From Iamia sp038233075 (GTDB lineage: Bacteria > Actinomycetota > Acidimicrobiia > Acidimicrobiales > Iamiaceae): DNA of 64,000 nucleotides. Position numbers and translations under genes: made by a program. How positions within the stretch are numbered: the stretch's first letter is position 1; every line of letters begins with the position of its first letter. Location: assembly GCA_038233075.1 (NCBI GenBank), contig JBBSMQ010000010.1, positions 66,913-130,912 of the forward strand. The letters run 5' to 3'. Under the pieces are notes generated by a model. That model saw nothing but the letters and a program-made list of their open reading frames with translations, did no database searches and had not been told where the DNA came from. Positions 1 to 9,588 of the stretch are shown here, in pieces.

Positions 1-70
1 CTCCGGCGCCGACGGCACCGCCCTGGGTGTCGGCCTGGCCCGCACCCTCCGCGCCCGGGTCGAGAGCTGA
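1..70 (+). CDS. hemC: Hydroxymethylbilane synthase, C-terminal end (partial)
   Basis: Only the last 22 codons and the TGA stop are inside the window, reading SGADGTALGVGLARTLRARV then ES. A C-terminal LG..LA..L helix of this kind is usual for porphobilinogen deaminase, and the next gene encodes uroporphyrinogen-III synthase, so the usual hemC-hemD order supports the call. The enzyme polymerises four porphobilinogens into hydroxymethylbilane. The fragment is too short to identify on sequence alone; the assignment rests mainly on its neighbours. Confidence 0.5.
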   Translation, partial: SGADGTALGVGLARTLRARVES

Positions 71-76
71 GGGACC

Positions 77-123
77 AACTTCGTACGGATGTGTGCCGGT
101 GGGGGCAACATCCGTCCAAGGTT
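77..123. repeat. Nested palindromic repeat, family A copy 1 (hybrid arms)
   Basis: A 16-base left arm (77-92) and right arm (108-123) are complementary at 13 of 16 positions. The left arm with its following bases (ACTTCGTACGGATGTGTGCC) is identical to the copy at 52463, while the right arm (TCCGTCCAA) matches the copies at 28516 and 28578. It therefore looks like a hybrid of two sub-families. It lies between hemC and the cobA-hemD fusion and would form a hairpin in the transcript. Confidence 0.7.
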
Positions 124-145
124 CACGACACGTACTGTCGGGCGG

Positions 146-1630
146 GTGACGGTCCACCTGGTCGGTGCGGGTCCCGGGGACCCCGGGCTCCTCACCGTGC
201 GCGGCGCCGAGGTGCTGGCCGCGGCCGAGGTCGTCGTCCACGATCGTCTGTCGGCCCTGGGCCTGCTCGACCTGGCCCCGGAGCAGGCCGAGCGCATCGA
301 CGTGGGCAAGGCCCCCGGCCAGACCCGGCGCAGCCAGGAGGAGATCAACGAGCTACTGGTCGCGCGTGGTCGTCGGGGCCAGCAGGTGGTGCGCCTCAAG
401 GGCGGTGACCCGTTCGTGTTCGCCCGTGGAGGGGAGGAGGCGTCGGCTCTCGACGCGGCCGGCATCGACTACGAGGTCGTGCCCGGGATCACCTCGGCGC
501 TCGCCGCCCCGGCCTACGCCGGCATCCCCGTCACCCAGCGGTTCTCCTCCACCGCCTTCACCGTCATCACCGGCCACGAGGATCCCTCGGCGGGTGAGGG
601 CACCGTGGACTGGGAGGCCGCCGCTCGCCTGGGTGGGACGCTCGTGATCCTCATGGGCGTGGCCCGCTGGCCCCGCATCGCCGATCGCCTCCTCGCCGCC
701 GGCCTGGCCCCCGACACCCCCGCGGTGGCGGTGCACTGGGGCACCCGCCCGGACCAGCGGACCACCCGGGCCACCCTCGCGACCCTCGGTGACCACCCCC
801 TCGAGGCGCCCTCGGTCATCGTGGTGGGCCGGGTCGCGGCCTCCCGGCTGACCTGGTTCGAGGATCGACCCCTGTTCGGTCGACGGGTGGTGGTGACCCG
901 CACCCGCAGCCAGGCCTCCCAGCTCAGCAGAGCGCTCGGAGTCCTGGGAGCTGAACCTCTCGAGGTACCCGTGATCGAGATCGGCCCCCCGAGCGACGAG
1001 GGCGCTGCCCTGCGCGCCGCCCTCGGGCGGCTGGACGTCTATGACTGGGTGGTGTTCACCAGCCCCAACGGGGTGGAGCGCACCTTCGCCCACATCCCCG
1101 ACACCCGGGCCCTGGGTCGGGCGTCGGTGGCGGCCATCGGCCCTGGGACCGCGGCTGCGCTGGCGGACTACCGGGTGCAGGCCGACCTGGTGCCGGACCG
1201 CTACGTGGCCGAGGCCCTCCTGGCGGCGTTCCCGGGCCCTCCCCCGGCCGGGGGCCGGGTGCTGGTCGCCCGGGCCGAAGAGGCCCGCCCGGTGCTCCCC
1301 GACGGTCTGGTGGCACGGGGCTGGGATGTCGACGTGGTCGCCACCTACCGGACGACGGCGGCGACCCCCTCCGCCGAGGCGGCGACCACGGTGGCGACGG
1401 CGGACGCCGTCACCTTCACCTCGTCATCCACCGTGAGCCGGTTCGTCGAGGCCTTCGGGGTTGCGGCCACGCCGCCGATGGTGGCCTGCATCGGCCCCAT
1501 CACCGCGGCGACCGCCCGTGACCACGGTCTCGACGTGACCGTCGAGGCTGACGAGCACACCATCGCCGGCCTGGTCGCCGCTCTCCGCGACCACTGGGCT
1601 CCGAGCCGGCCCGACGCCACCTCCCCGTGA
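146..1630 (+). CDS. cobA/hemD: Uroporphyrinogen-III C-methyltransferase / uroporphyrinogen-III synthase fusion
   Basis: This is a bifunctional tetrapyrrole enzyme of 494 residues. The N-terminal half is a SUMT methylase with the SAM-binding GAGPGDPGLLT motif near residues 7-17 and the VVRLKGGDPFVFARGGEE motif near 81-98. It should convert uroporphyrinogen III to precorrin-2 for siroheme or cobalamin. From about residue 245 (GRRVVVTRTR) it is a HemD domain, which cyclises hydroxymethylbilane. The fusion is common in actinobacteria. I chose GTG at 146 because the SUMT fold begins there; an in-frame ATG at 89 would add 19 residues translated from the upstream palindromic repeat. hemC is directly upstream and hemB and hemL follow. 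Confidence 0.93.
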   Translation: MTVHLVGAGPGDPGLLTVRGAEVLAAAEVVVHDRLSALGLLDLAPEQAERIDVGKAPGQTRRSQEEINELLVARGRRGQQVVRLKGGDPFVFARGGEEASALDAAGIDYEVVPGITSALAAPAYAGIPVTQRFSSTAFTVITGHEDPSAGEGTVDWEAAARLGGTLVILMGVARWPRIADRLLAAGLAPDTPAVAVHWGTRPDQRTTRATLATLGDHPLEAPSVIVVGRVAASRLTWFEDRPLFGRRVVVTRTRSQASQLSRALGVLGAEPLEVPVIEIGPPSDEGAALRAALGRLDVYDWVVFTSPNGVERTFAHIPDTRALGRASVAAIGPGTAAALADYRVQADLVPDRYVAEALLAAFPGPPPAGGRVLVARAEEARPVLPDGLVARGWDVDVVATYRTTAATPSAEAATTVATADAVTFTSSSTVSRFVEAFGVAATPPMVACIGPITAATARDHGLDVTVEADEHTIAGLVAALRDHWAPSRPDATSP

Positions 1631-1745
1631 CTCGCCGACGCAGCCCCAGGGCCACGATCGGTCGTTCGTCTCCCGTCTCCCGTCTCCGCTCATTGGTGCA
1701 CCAGCACGCCCCTGACACATCAGGCACCTCGATGGTCGCGGGGCC

Positions 1746-1823
1746 CCGATGAGCGCCGCCGGCTGCGCTCGCTCCGCCGTCGGAGAGCCCGTACTGTCTG
1801 GTTCGCTCGCTGCGTTCGCTCAC
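1746..1823 (+). repeat. Intergenic repeat, family B copy 1
   Basis: This element between cobA-hemD and the PfkB-like gene is repeated in inverted orientation at 6039-6110. The two share a nearly identical 36-base core (1787-1822 here), including GTCTGGTTCGCTCGCTGCG, and both begin CCGATGAGCG. The right terminal repeat has decayed in this copy (CGCTCAC instead of CGCTCATCGG). It is not part of a recognisable gene. Confidence 0.65.
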
Positions 1824-1845
1824 GGGCCTGGCAGCCGGGTCACCC

Positions 1846-2760
1846 GTGGTTGACGCCGGACCTGCGCCTGTGACCAGGATCGTCGTGGTCGGCGACCTGC
1901 TGTCGGATGTGGTGGTGGCTCCCGAGGGACCGCTCCGGCCCGGCACCCACACGGCGTCCACCATCACGTCGTCCGGCGGAGGCTCGGCCGCCATCACAGC
2001 AGCCTGGCTGGCCGGGACGGGACACTCGGTGTCGCTCCTGGCGGCAGTGGGCGAGGACCCGCTCGGGACGTCGGTCCGGGAGGATCTGGCCGTCCACGGC
2101 GTGGAGCACCTGGGACCGGTCCTGCCCGACGCCGCCACGGGGTGCTGCGTCGTGCTCCTCGATGCCGCCGGCGACCGCACCCTGTTCACCGATCGGGGGG
2201 CCAGCGAGGGCCTCACTGCCGAGCACGTGGGGCTCCTCCTCGACGATGTCGGCCTGGCCATGGGGCAGGTCGCCTGGGTGCACCTGTCGGGCGACACGCT
2301 GCGGAGCCGCGGCTCCCGTCCCGCCGGGCAGGAGGTGGCGCGCCGGGCCCGGGACGCCGGCGTGGGGCTGTCGGTCGACGTCGCCTGCGTCGGGCCGGTG
2401 TCGGACCTGGGCCCCGAGGAGCTCCTGGCGCTGGTCGCGGGGGCTGACGTGCTGCTGGCCGACACCGACGAGCTCGACGCCCTGGGCGGGGAGACGGCGG
2501 TCCTCGGCGCGGTGCGGGGGCTGGTGACCAGGCGAGGTGTCGACGGCGCCACATGGTCCGACGGCCACGAGCAGGTCGAGGTCGTGGCCGTGCCGGGTCC
2601 CGTGGTCGACACCACCGGTGCCGGTGCTGCCTTCGCAGCCGGCTTCGTCGGCTCCTGGGTGGACGGGGCGCGGGTGGCCGACGCCCTCGCGTCCGGCGCC
2701 GCTCGTGCCGCCGAGGCCGTTGCTCAGCCCGGTGCCCGTCCGCCGACGGACCGGCCTTGA
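1846..2760 (+). CDS. PfkB-family carbohydrate kinase-like protein, catalytic Asp missing
   Basis: The 304-residue protein has the ribokinase/PfkB fold: an N-terminal VVVGDLLSDVV strand, a GGGSAA glycine motif near residues 44-49 and a C-terminal anion-hole signature DTTGAGAAF near 255-263. In active PfkB kinases that signature reads DTxGAGD and the Asp is the catalytic base; here the codon is GCT (Ala). The usual Asn of the first PfkB motif is also absent. It may therefore bind a sugar or nucleoside without phosphorylating it, or have diverged in function; the substrate cannot be predicted. GTG at 1846 is used; GTG at 1870 (VTRIVVVGD) is equally plausible and neither has a good ribosome site. 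It sits among heme genes after a family B repeat. Confidence 0.75.
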   Translation: MVDAGPAPVTRIVVVGDLLSDVVVAPEGPLRPGTHTASTITSSGGGSAAITAAWLAGTGHSVSLLAAVGEDPLGTSVREDLAVHGVEHLGPVLPDAATGCCVVLLDAAGDRTLFTDRGASEGLTAEHVGLLLDDVGLAMGQVAWVHLSGDTLRSRGSRPAGQEVARRARDAGVGLSVDVACVGPVSDLGPEELLALVAGADVLLADTDELDALGGETAVLGAVRGLVTRRGVDGATWSDGHEQVEVVAVPGPVVDTTGAGAAFAAGFVGSWVDGARVADALASGAARAAEAVAQPGARPPTDRP

Positions 2761-3051
2761 TGGTCCCATTGGACTGGCGCTGATCCCGCCCCGCCAAGGC
2801 CGGATCTGATCGGCCGCCGGTTCCAACCCTGGGCGACCAGATGTGGCCTGAGTCGGGGACACTACCTGCATCCGCACCGGGGAGGGCTGGCTGTACCTGC
2901 CGCCTCGCCCACTACCGTCCCCTTGTTGGGCGGCTCCCGGTGCTTCGGTGGCTGCGCCGTGGGGCTTCGGCCACGCTGCGGCCAGCCTGGCGTCGTCGAG
3001 CGCGCAGACAGGGCAGGCGTGCAGGAGACCGCCAGCGGGTCACAAACGCCG

Positions 3052-3756
3052 ATGGAGGCGATCTACCCTCGCCCGGTGTCCCGTGCTCCCCGCGCTGTCG
3101 TGTTCGACTTCGACGGGACCCTGGCCGACACCGAGTGGCCCATCTACCAGCGGGCCCGGGCCGCCGCCGCGGGGCTGGGCGCCGACCTCACCCCGGAGCT
3201 GTGGGCCACCCACGCCGTGGGCACGTCCCATGGCGAGCCCTGGTGGGACGACCTGGCGCCGCAGTTGGGCCTTCGCATCGACCAGGCCGCCTTCGACGAG
3301 GCGGTGGCGGCGGTCGTCGACCCGCCCCCCGCACTGCACTCGGCCCTCCTCACGCCCGGCGCCGAGGCGCTGATCCGCGCCCTGGCCGAGGCGGGCACGG
3401 CCCTCGCAGTGGCCTCGGGCTCGTCGCGAGGGTGGGTCGTCCACCACCTCGGACGCTTCGGGCTCACCGACCTGGTCCCGACGATAGTCGGTCGCGACCA
3501 TCCCCACGTCGCCGCAGGCAAGCCAGCGCCGGACCTCTATCGGGTCGCGGTGGCCGAGCTGGATGTGGACCCGGCCGTCGTGGTGGCGGTGGAGGACACG
3601 GCCCGCGGCATCGCCTCGGCCCGGGCCGCCGGGCTGGGCGCGGTGGTGGCGGTCCCCACCCGCCTCACCGCCCCCCAGGACCTGACCGAGGCCGATCTGG
3701 TCGTCGCCTCGCTGGACGAGGTCACCGTGGCCGACCTCGCGTCACTGATCGAGTAG
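3052..3756 (+). CDS. HAD-superfamily hydrolase (phosphoglycolate phosphatase / beta-phosphoglucomutase type)
   Basis: All four HAD motifs are visible: FDFDGTLADT near residues 18-27 with the two catalytic Asp, a Ser in VASGSSRG near 121-127, Lys in GKPAPDLY near 156, and the acidic VEDTARGIASARAAG near 180-194. The alpha-helical cap lies between motifs 1 and 2, as in the PGMB/Gph subfamily. It probably removes phosphate from, or moves it within, a small phosphorylated metabolite; the substrate cannot be read from sequence. I use ATG at 3052 (234 residues). GTG at 3076 (VSRAPRAVVFD) also fits. The 291 bases upstream hold no recognisable gene. Confidence 0.85.
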   Translation: MEAIYPRPVSRAPRAVVFDFDGTLADTEWPIYQRARAAAAGLGADLTPELWATHAVGTSHGEPWWDDLAPQLGLRIDQAAFDEAVAAVVDPPPALHSALLTPGAEALIRALAEAGTALAVASGSSRGWVVHHLGRFGLTDLVPTIVGRDHPHVAAGKPAPDLYRVAVAELDVDPAVVVAVEDTARGIASARAAGLGAVVAVPTRLTAPQDLTEADLVVASLDEVTVADLASLIE

Positions 3757-3770
3757 GCACCCCGGGGTGC
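3757..3770 (+). terminator. Palindrome directly after the HAD gene, possible terminator
   Basis: A perfect 14-base palindrome, GCACCCCGGGGTGC, starts at the first base after the TAG stop of the HAD gene. It can fold as a short GC hairpin. There is no T-run, so a rho-independent role is uncertain, but its position at the stop codon suggests transcript-end formation. The bases from here to 4038 hold no gene I can recognise. Confidence 0.4.
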
Positions 3771-4038
3771 GGGCCCGACGGGGCGAGCGCATCCGCACCT
3801 CGGCGACCTCGGCCCGGACCTCGTCGGTCGCACGGTGCTGGTCGGCGGCGCTCACGATGGCGCCCGGGCCCGCGCCGAGCCGCGGTGTGCGGGGCGCGCC
3901 TGGCGGCGGACGGGCCTCGAGGACCAGCACGTCGACGTCAGGGACCGCGTGCGCCCTGGGGCACCGAGGTCGGTCACGGGAGGCCCTCGACCCGGAGCGC
4001 ACGACTCGGAGCGCGCCGTCCGAGGGTGGCGACCGGGA

Positions 4039-4827
4039 TCAGGCCTGATCGGGCAGCAGCCTCCACCCGGAGCCGTCGGGTCGCACCCGCCCGCCGCCGG
4101 GGCCGCCGAGGAGCGGCGAGAGCAGCAGTCCCTCGCTCTCCGCCAGATCGGTGAGCAGCCGCTGTCGCGTCTCGGTCGCGGTGGCCGGGTCGTCGTCGAG
4201 CGCGAACGAGGGGTCGGCGACCTGAAGGGGAGACACGAACAGGTGGCCGCTGAGACAGGCGGACTCGTCTCCGGAGCGGACCCACACCACGCTGTGACCC
4301 TGGACGTGGCCGGGCGCATCGGTGAGGGTGACGCCCGGGGCCACCTCGTACGGCAGCCCCACCTCCTCGAGCACGTCGGCGTCGCGCAGGGGCACGAGGC
4401 GGTCGTCGTCGACCTCGACGGCGAGGTTGGCCGCGGGCCACAGGTAGCGGGCGCGCGGGAAGGTGGGCACCCACCCCTCGTCGGCCCCCGGCCGGGTGTT
4501 CCACCCGATGCCGTCGAGGTGGGTGTTGACGACGACGCCGACCTCGTCGGAAGGGGCACCGGCGGTGGCCAGCGCGTCGAGCAGTCGGGTGACGGTCGCC
4601 TCCGCGTCGGGCTGGTGGCGCGGCCCGTCGTTGGCCAGCCACGGGTCGACGACGATGGGCCGGCCCGCCCCGGTGATGACGAAGGCGCTGAAGGCGATGC
4701 GCACCTCCTCGCCCGAGGGGGCGAAGTGCGGGACACACCACGCCGGTACCGCGGCCTCGCTCGGCAGCGCCACGTCCACGTCGACCACGCGGTGCACGCC
4801 CAGGCTCCCGACGGTCCAGCGCGTCAC
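4039..4827 (-). CDS. Metallo-beta-lactamase-fold protein with degenerate metal site
   Basis: The 262-residue protein aligns by eye with MBL-fold hydrolases of the lactonase type: VVDPWLANDG strand, NTHLDGIGWNT loop near residue 100, GHVQGH near 174 and an SGHLFVSPLQ segment near 195. In active relatives the first loop reads THxHxDHxGWNT and the later one has an Asp (GD). Here two residues of HxHxDH are deleted, its last His is Gly, and the later Asp is His. At least three metal ligands are therefore lost and hydrolase activity looks unlikely. GTG at 4827 (VTRWTVGSLGVH) is chosen because upstream codons look non-coding. It is divergent from hemB; its role is unknown. Confidence 0.75.
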   Translation of the reverse strand: MTRWTVGSLGVHRVVDVDVALPSEAAVPAWCVPHFAPSGEEVRIAFSAFVITGAGRPIVVDPWLANDGPRHQPDAEATVTRLLDALATAGAPSDEVGVVVNTHLDGIGWNTRPGADEGWVPTFPRARYLWPAANLAVEVDDDRLVPLRDADVLEEVGLPYEVAPGVTLTDAPGHVQGHSVVWVRSGDESACLSGHLFVSPLQVADPSFALDDDPATATETRQRLLTDLAESEGLLLSPLLGGPGGGRVRPDGSGWRLLPDQA

Positions 4828-4983
4828 GGCCCCAGTCTGCCGTCTGCCACCGCCTCGGCACGATCGTTGGGTGCCCTGGCGGCCGATGACCACGAGAACC
4901 GCACCTGCGCCCGGCGCAGCAACCTCGCCGCCGGTCCGCCGATGCCCGGCCTGCACACGTCAGGGCCGCAGAGGGACGCTCCC

Positions 4984-4989
4984 TAGGCT
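4984..4989 (+). promoter_or_regulatory. Candidate -10 element of hemB (leaderless)
   Basis: TAGGCT ends six bases before the hemB ATG, so transcription would begin at or next to the start codon. No Shine-Dalgarno sequence precedes the ATG, which agrees with leaderless translation. No convincing -35 element is visible 16-18 bases upstream. Confidence 0.4.
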
Positions 4990-4995
4990 GCACCC

Positions 4996-5979
<984 letters not shown>

Positions 5980-6038
5980 CGGCGAGTCGCGCAGGCGGCA
6001 TCGACGAGGCGGCCCCAGCCCGTAGGATGACCCAACTT

Positions 6039-6110
6039 CCGATGAGCGAGCGCAGCGAGCGAACCAGACAGCACGGGCCCTCTGGGAGCGGAGCTGGCGA
6101 CGCTCATCGG
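6039..6110 (-). repeat. Intergenic repeat, family B copy 2 with 10-bp inverted ends
   Basis: This 72-bp element lies between hemB and hemL, in the opposite orientation to the copy at 1746-1823. Its ends are perfect 10-base inverted repeats (CCGATGAGCG and CGCTCATCGG), giving the architecture of a tiny MITE or REP-like element. It lies downstream of a possible hemL promoter (TCGACG at 6001, TAGGAT at 6023, 16-base spacing) and so would be in the hemL leader. Confidence 0.65.
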
Positions 6111-6163
6111 CGCCCGGTGTTGGTCTGCAACCTGGGGCTTCCCGAGGATGTGGCGAGCGATCG

Positions 6164-7471
6164 ATGAGCCCCGACGTCACCAACGCCAGCCTCTTCGCCC
6201 GGGCCCAGGAGGTCATTCCCGGAGGGGTGAACTCGCCGGTCCGGGCCTTCCGCGCTGTCGGTGGTACTCCCTACTTCGTGGCCCGGGCCGCCGGACCCCA
6301 CGTGTGGGACGTCGAGGGGCGGCGCCGCATCGACCTGGTGCAGTCCTACGGAGCGGTGATCGCCGGCCACGCCCACCCGACGGTGGTCGAGGCGGTGGCG
6401 GCGGCCGCAGCCGACGGCACGTCCTACGGCGCGCCGACCGAGCGCGAGGTGCGCCTGGCCGAGGAGATCCGGGCCCGGGTGCCGGCGTGCGAGCGGGTGC
6501 GCCTCGTGTCCAGCGGCACCGAGGCCACCATGAGCGCCATCCGCCTGGCCCGGGGGGCCACCGGTCGTGATCGGCTGGTGAAGTTCGCCGGCAACTACCA
6601 CGGCCACAGCGACAGCCTCCTGGCCGATGCGGGCAGCGCCGTGGCCCTCATCGAGGCCGATGCCGGCGACCCTATGGCCGTCCCCGGCTCGGCCGGGGTC
6701 CCGGCCGGGGCCGTGGCCGACACGGTGGTCGCCCCCTACAACCAGGTCCCCACCCTGGACGAGACCGTGGCGTGCGTCATCGTGGAGCCGGTGGCCGCCA
6801 ACATGGGTCTGGTCCCACCCGCGGCGGGGTTCCTGGCCGGGCTGCGGGCCGAGTGCGATCGGGTGGGCGCCCTGCTCGTCTTCGATGAGGTGATCACCGG
6901 CTTCAGACTGGCCCGCGGCGGGGCTCAGACCCGCTATGGCGTCACCCCCGACCTCTCGTGCTTCGGGAAGGTCATCGGCGGTGGTCTCAACGTGGGCGCG
7001 TTCGGCGGGCGCGCTGACCTCATGGACCAGATGGCCCCCCTCGGTGCCGTCTACCAGGCCGGCACCTTGTCCGGGAACCCGCTGGCGACCGCCGCCGGCC
7101 TGGCGACCCTCGCCCTGCTCGACGACGACGCCTACGCGACGCTCGAGGCCACGGCCGACCGGCTCGGTTCCGGCCTGGCCGCCGCCCTCGACGGGGCCGG
7201 GCTCGACGGCTCGGTGCCGGTCGAGGGCACCCTCGTCGGGCTCCACCTGGGGCCCGAGCCCGCGGTCGACTACGACACCGCTCGGCGCACCGACACCGCC
7301 ACCTACGCCCGGCTGTTCCACGGCCTGCTCGACCGTGGTGTCGCCCTCGCCCCCGGCCCCTACGAGATCCTGTTCCCCGGCCTGTCCCACGACGACGCCC
7401 TGGTCGACGAGGTGATCGAGGTGGCGGCCGAGGTGGCCGGCGCCGTGGCCCGGGAGCGACCGGGACGGTGA
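6164..7471 (+). CDS. hemL: Glutamate-1-semialdehyde 2,1-aminomutase
   Basis: This PLP enzyme makes 5-aminolevulinate from glutamate-1-semialdehyde, the last step of the C5 route to heme. The 435-residue length is normal. Visible hallmarks are the N-terminal IPGGVNSPVRAF segment, VSSGTEATMSAIRLAR, NYHGHSDSLLADAGS, the FDEVITGFR segment with the cofactor-binding Asp, and the Schiff-base lysine in CFGKVIGGGLN near residue 268. The start is ATG with no strong ribosome site; a 5' leader carrying a family B repeat lies upstream. It completes the local tetrapyrrole gene set together with hemC, cobA-hemD and hemB. Confidence 0.97.
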   Translation: MSPDVTNASLFARAQEVIPGGVNSPVRAFRAVGGTPYFVARAAGPHVWDVEGRRRIDLVQSYGAVIAGHAHPTVVEAVAAAAADGTSYGAPTEREVRLAEEIRARVPACERVRLVSSGTEATMSAIRLARGATGRDRLVKFAGNYHGHSDSLLADAGSAVALIEADAGDPMAVPGSAGVPAGAVADTVVAPYNQVPTLDETVACVIVEPVAANMGLVPPAAGFLAGLRAECDRVGALLVFDEVITGFRLARGGAQTRYGVTPDLSCFGKVIGGGLNVGAFGGRADLMDQMAPLGAVYQAGTLSGNPLATAAGLATLALLDDDAYATLEATADRLGSGLAAALDGAGLDGSVPVEGTLVGLHLGPEPAVDYDTARRTDTATYARLFHGLLDRGVALAPGPYEILFPGLSHDDALVDEVIEVAAEVAGAVARERPGR

Positions 7472-7715
7472 CCGAGCAGAGAGCGCAGCACACCCGCACC
7501 CGGCGGCCGGGCCGTCCCTCCGGCATCGCGGTTGCCCCGGCTCGAACCACGCGGGCGGAGCAGGAGACGGGCCACGGGCGGTCGGGCCGCCCGTGCAGGG
7601 GAACAGGTGCCGGGATCTCTCCTTGGGGCAGGCTCGGCTCCAGGGTGCGCGCCGCGCCGTCGCGGTCGGCGACGAGACACGTCGCGCACGGGGTCGACGG
7701 CGCGACTGGTCGCCG

Positions 7716-9491
7716 ATGACCGACGCCGCCAAGATCCACGAGGCCACCACCGACGAGGCCGACCACCTGCTCGCTCTGGTGCTGGCCGGTGAGGCGGTCG
7801 AGGTCGTCGTCGACCGGGTCGCGGCCGCCGCGGCGTGCCGGCGCCCGGGTTTCCGGGTCGTGGTCGCGGCCCGGTCGGGCCGGGCCCGGGTCCTGGGACG
7901 CGACGTGGCCCTGCCCCGTCGGGCCGTGCTGGCCCTCGACCGCGTGGCCACCAGCGGCGGACCCGGTCCCACCGGAGACCCACACGCCGCCGTCCGGGCC
8001 AACCTGACCATGGCTCCCTGGGCCGACGCCCGCGATGACTTGGCGGAGGCCGGGCTGGCGCCGCCCCTGCTCGTCCACCTGCTCGACGGGTCGGTGCCGC
8101 TCGGGGTGCTGGCCGCCTTCCCGCCCCTCCACGCCGCGGCCGGGGCCGACGACCCTGCGGACCTGGACCGGTGGGCCCGGGTTGCCGCCGTGGCCCTGGC
8201 CCGCGACGCCGACCGGGCCCGGATCCGGGGCTCGGCCGTGCACGACGACGTCACTGGCCTGCCCACCAGGGCCCGGATGCTCACCCGCCTCCGGGAGGCC
8301 CTCCATCGGAGTCCCGACCGCGGCGTCGCCCTCCTCCACGTGGGCCTGGACCGCCTCGACGACCTGGAGGACGGCCTGACCGGCGCCGCCGGCGACACCT
8401 TCGTGCGGGCGGCGGCGCAGCGCATCCGAGCCGTGGTCCGCCCGGGCGACGTCGTCGGCCACCTGCGGGCCCCGACCTTCGCGGTGATCTGCGAGGGGGT
8501 GGGTCCGGACCAGGCCGCCGAGGTCGGTGAGCGGGTCCGCCGCGCGCTCAGCGATCCCGTCGGCACCGGGGAGGGTGAGGTGGACGTGCGACCCGGTGTC
8601 GGGGTCGTCGTCGCCGGCGACACCGACACGGTGAACAGCCTCATCCACAAGGCGGCCATCGCCGGGCGGGAGGCGCACCGGCGGGGTGGGTCAGAGGTGG
8701 TCCGCTACCGCCCGGGCACCTACGAGGCGGCCCGGGCCCGCATCGACATCGAGCGCGACCTGCGGCTCGCCATCGAGAACCAGGGCCTCCACCTCGTGTA
8801 CCAGCCCCAGGTGTCGCTGACCGATGGCACCGTCGTCGGAGCCGAGGCCCTGGTGCGCTGGGACGACTCCGAGCGAGGGGCGGTCAGCCCCGACGAGTTC
8901 ATCCCCATCGCCGAGGACAGCGGCCTGGTCATCGACCTGGGTGCCTGGGCGGTGGACACGGCGGTGAGGGCGATCGCCGACGGTCTCCGCGACGTGGTCG
9001 TCAGCGTCAACGTGTCGGCCCGCCAGCTCGACCACCCGGGTCTGGTCGAGGCGACGGCGGCGGCGTTGCAGCGCCACGGCGTCGATCCCCACTGGTTGCG
9101 CCTCGAGATCACCGAGAGCGCCCTGGTGCGCGACGCCGAGAGCAGCACCGCCCTCCTGCGGGGCCTCCACGACCTCGGCCTGCGGGTGTCGATCGACGAC
9201 TTCGGCACCGGCTACGCCACCCTCGAGCACCTCCGGCGGGTCGATGTGGCCGACAGCCTCAAGATCGACCGCACCTTCGTGTCCGGCATCGTCTACGACG
9301 CACGCGACCGGGCCATCGTCGGCGCTGCGGTCACCCTGGGTCGGTCCCTGGGCTTCACCGTCGTGGCCGAGGGCGTCGAGGACGCAGCCCAGGCCGAGCT
9401 GCTCCGCGAGATGGGCTGCGACGCCGGTCAGGGCTACCACTTCAGCGAACCGGTGCCGGCCGCCGAGCTGATGAGGCGCATGACCCGCTGA
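7716..9491 (+). CDS. c-di-GMP phosphodiesterase (EAL) with degenerate GGDEF domain
   Basis: The 591-residue protein has an N-terminal region of about 170 residues, possibly GAF-like, then a GGDEF-type domain and an EAL domain. In the GGDEF domain the signature is replaced by RAPTF (HLRAPTFAVIC), so cyclase activity is not expected. The EAL domain keeps the catalytic set: EALVRW, VNVSARQL, EITES, DDFGTGY, LKIDRTFV, AEGVE and a final GQGYHFSEP. It should hydrolyse c-di-GMP, perhaps with GTP sensing by the dead GGDEF domain. No membrane segment is seen. ATG at 7716 (MTDAAKIHEA) is chosen because the in-frame codons upstream look non-coding. Confidence 0.88.
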   Translation: MTDAAKIHEATTDEADHLLALVLAGEAVEVVVDRVAAAAACRRPGFRVVVAARSGRARVLGRDVALPRRAVLALDRVATSGGPGPTGDPHAAVRANLTMAPWADARDDLAEAGLAPPLLVHLLDGSVPLGVLAAFPPLHAAAGADDPADLDRWARVAAVALARDADRARIRGSAVHDDVTGLPTRARMLTRLREALHRSPDRGVALLHVGLDRLDDLEDGLTGAAGDTFVRAAAQRIRAVVRPGDVVGHLRAPTFAVICEGVGPDQAAEVGERVRRALSDPVGTGEGEVDVRPGVGVVVAGDTDTVNSLIHKAAIAGREAHRRGGSEVVRYRPGTYEAARARIDIERDLRLAIENQGLHLVYQPQVSLTDGTVVGAEALVRWDDSERGAVSPDEFIPIAEDSGLVIDLGAWAVDTAVRAIADGLRDVVVSVNVSARQLDHPGLVEATAAALQRHGVDPHWLRLEITESALVRDAESSTALLRGLHDLGLRVSIDDFGTGYATLEHLRRVDVADSLKIDRTFVSGIVYDARDRAIVGAAVTLGRSLGFTVVAEGVEDAAQAELLREMGCDAGQGYHFSEPVPAAELMRRMTR

Positions 9492-9541
9492 CCGGATCAC
9501 GACGCGCTCGCGGCGCGCGCTGTCTGATAGGCACGGGGATC

Positions 9542-9562
9542 GGGCCGGGATCCTCCCGGCCC
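9542..9562 (+). terminator. GC hairpin between the EAL gene and pgi
   Basis: A perfect 9-bp stem (GGGCCGGGA / TCCCGGCCC) with a 3-base TCC loop lies 50 bases after the EAL-gene stop and 27 bases before the pgi ATG. No T-run follows. It could end the EAL transcript or be a 5' hairpin in the pgi leader; the pgi ribosome site GGAGGT follows at 9571. Confidence 0.45.
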
Positions 9563-9588
9563 CGGAATCGCCGGAGGTCACCGCCGCC

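Noticed and set aside
3742..4002. 86-codon minus-strand frame after the HAD gene
   Set aside because: Part of it has plausible codon endings (VPDVDVLVLEARPPP), but it overlaps the HAD 3' end, has no recognisable family and lacks a ribosome site.
7468..7715. Short plus-strand frames between hemL and the EAL gene
   Set aside because: They are Arg/Gly/Pro-rich with no family resemblance. The EAL gene start at 7716 is better supported than extending it upstream.
6104..8678. Long minus-strand frames over hemL and the EAL gene
   Set aside because: They mirror genes with full family motifs on the plus strand and show low-complexity Gly/His/Arg composition.
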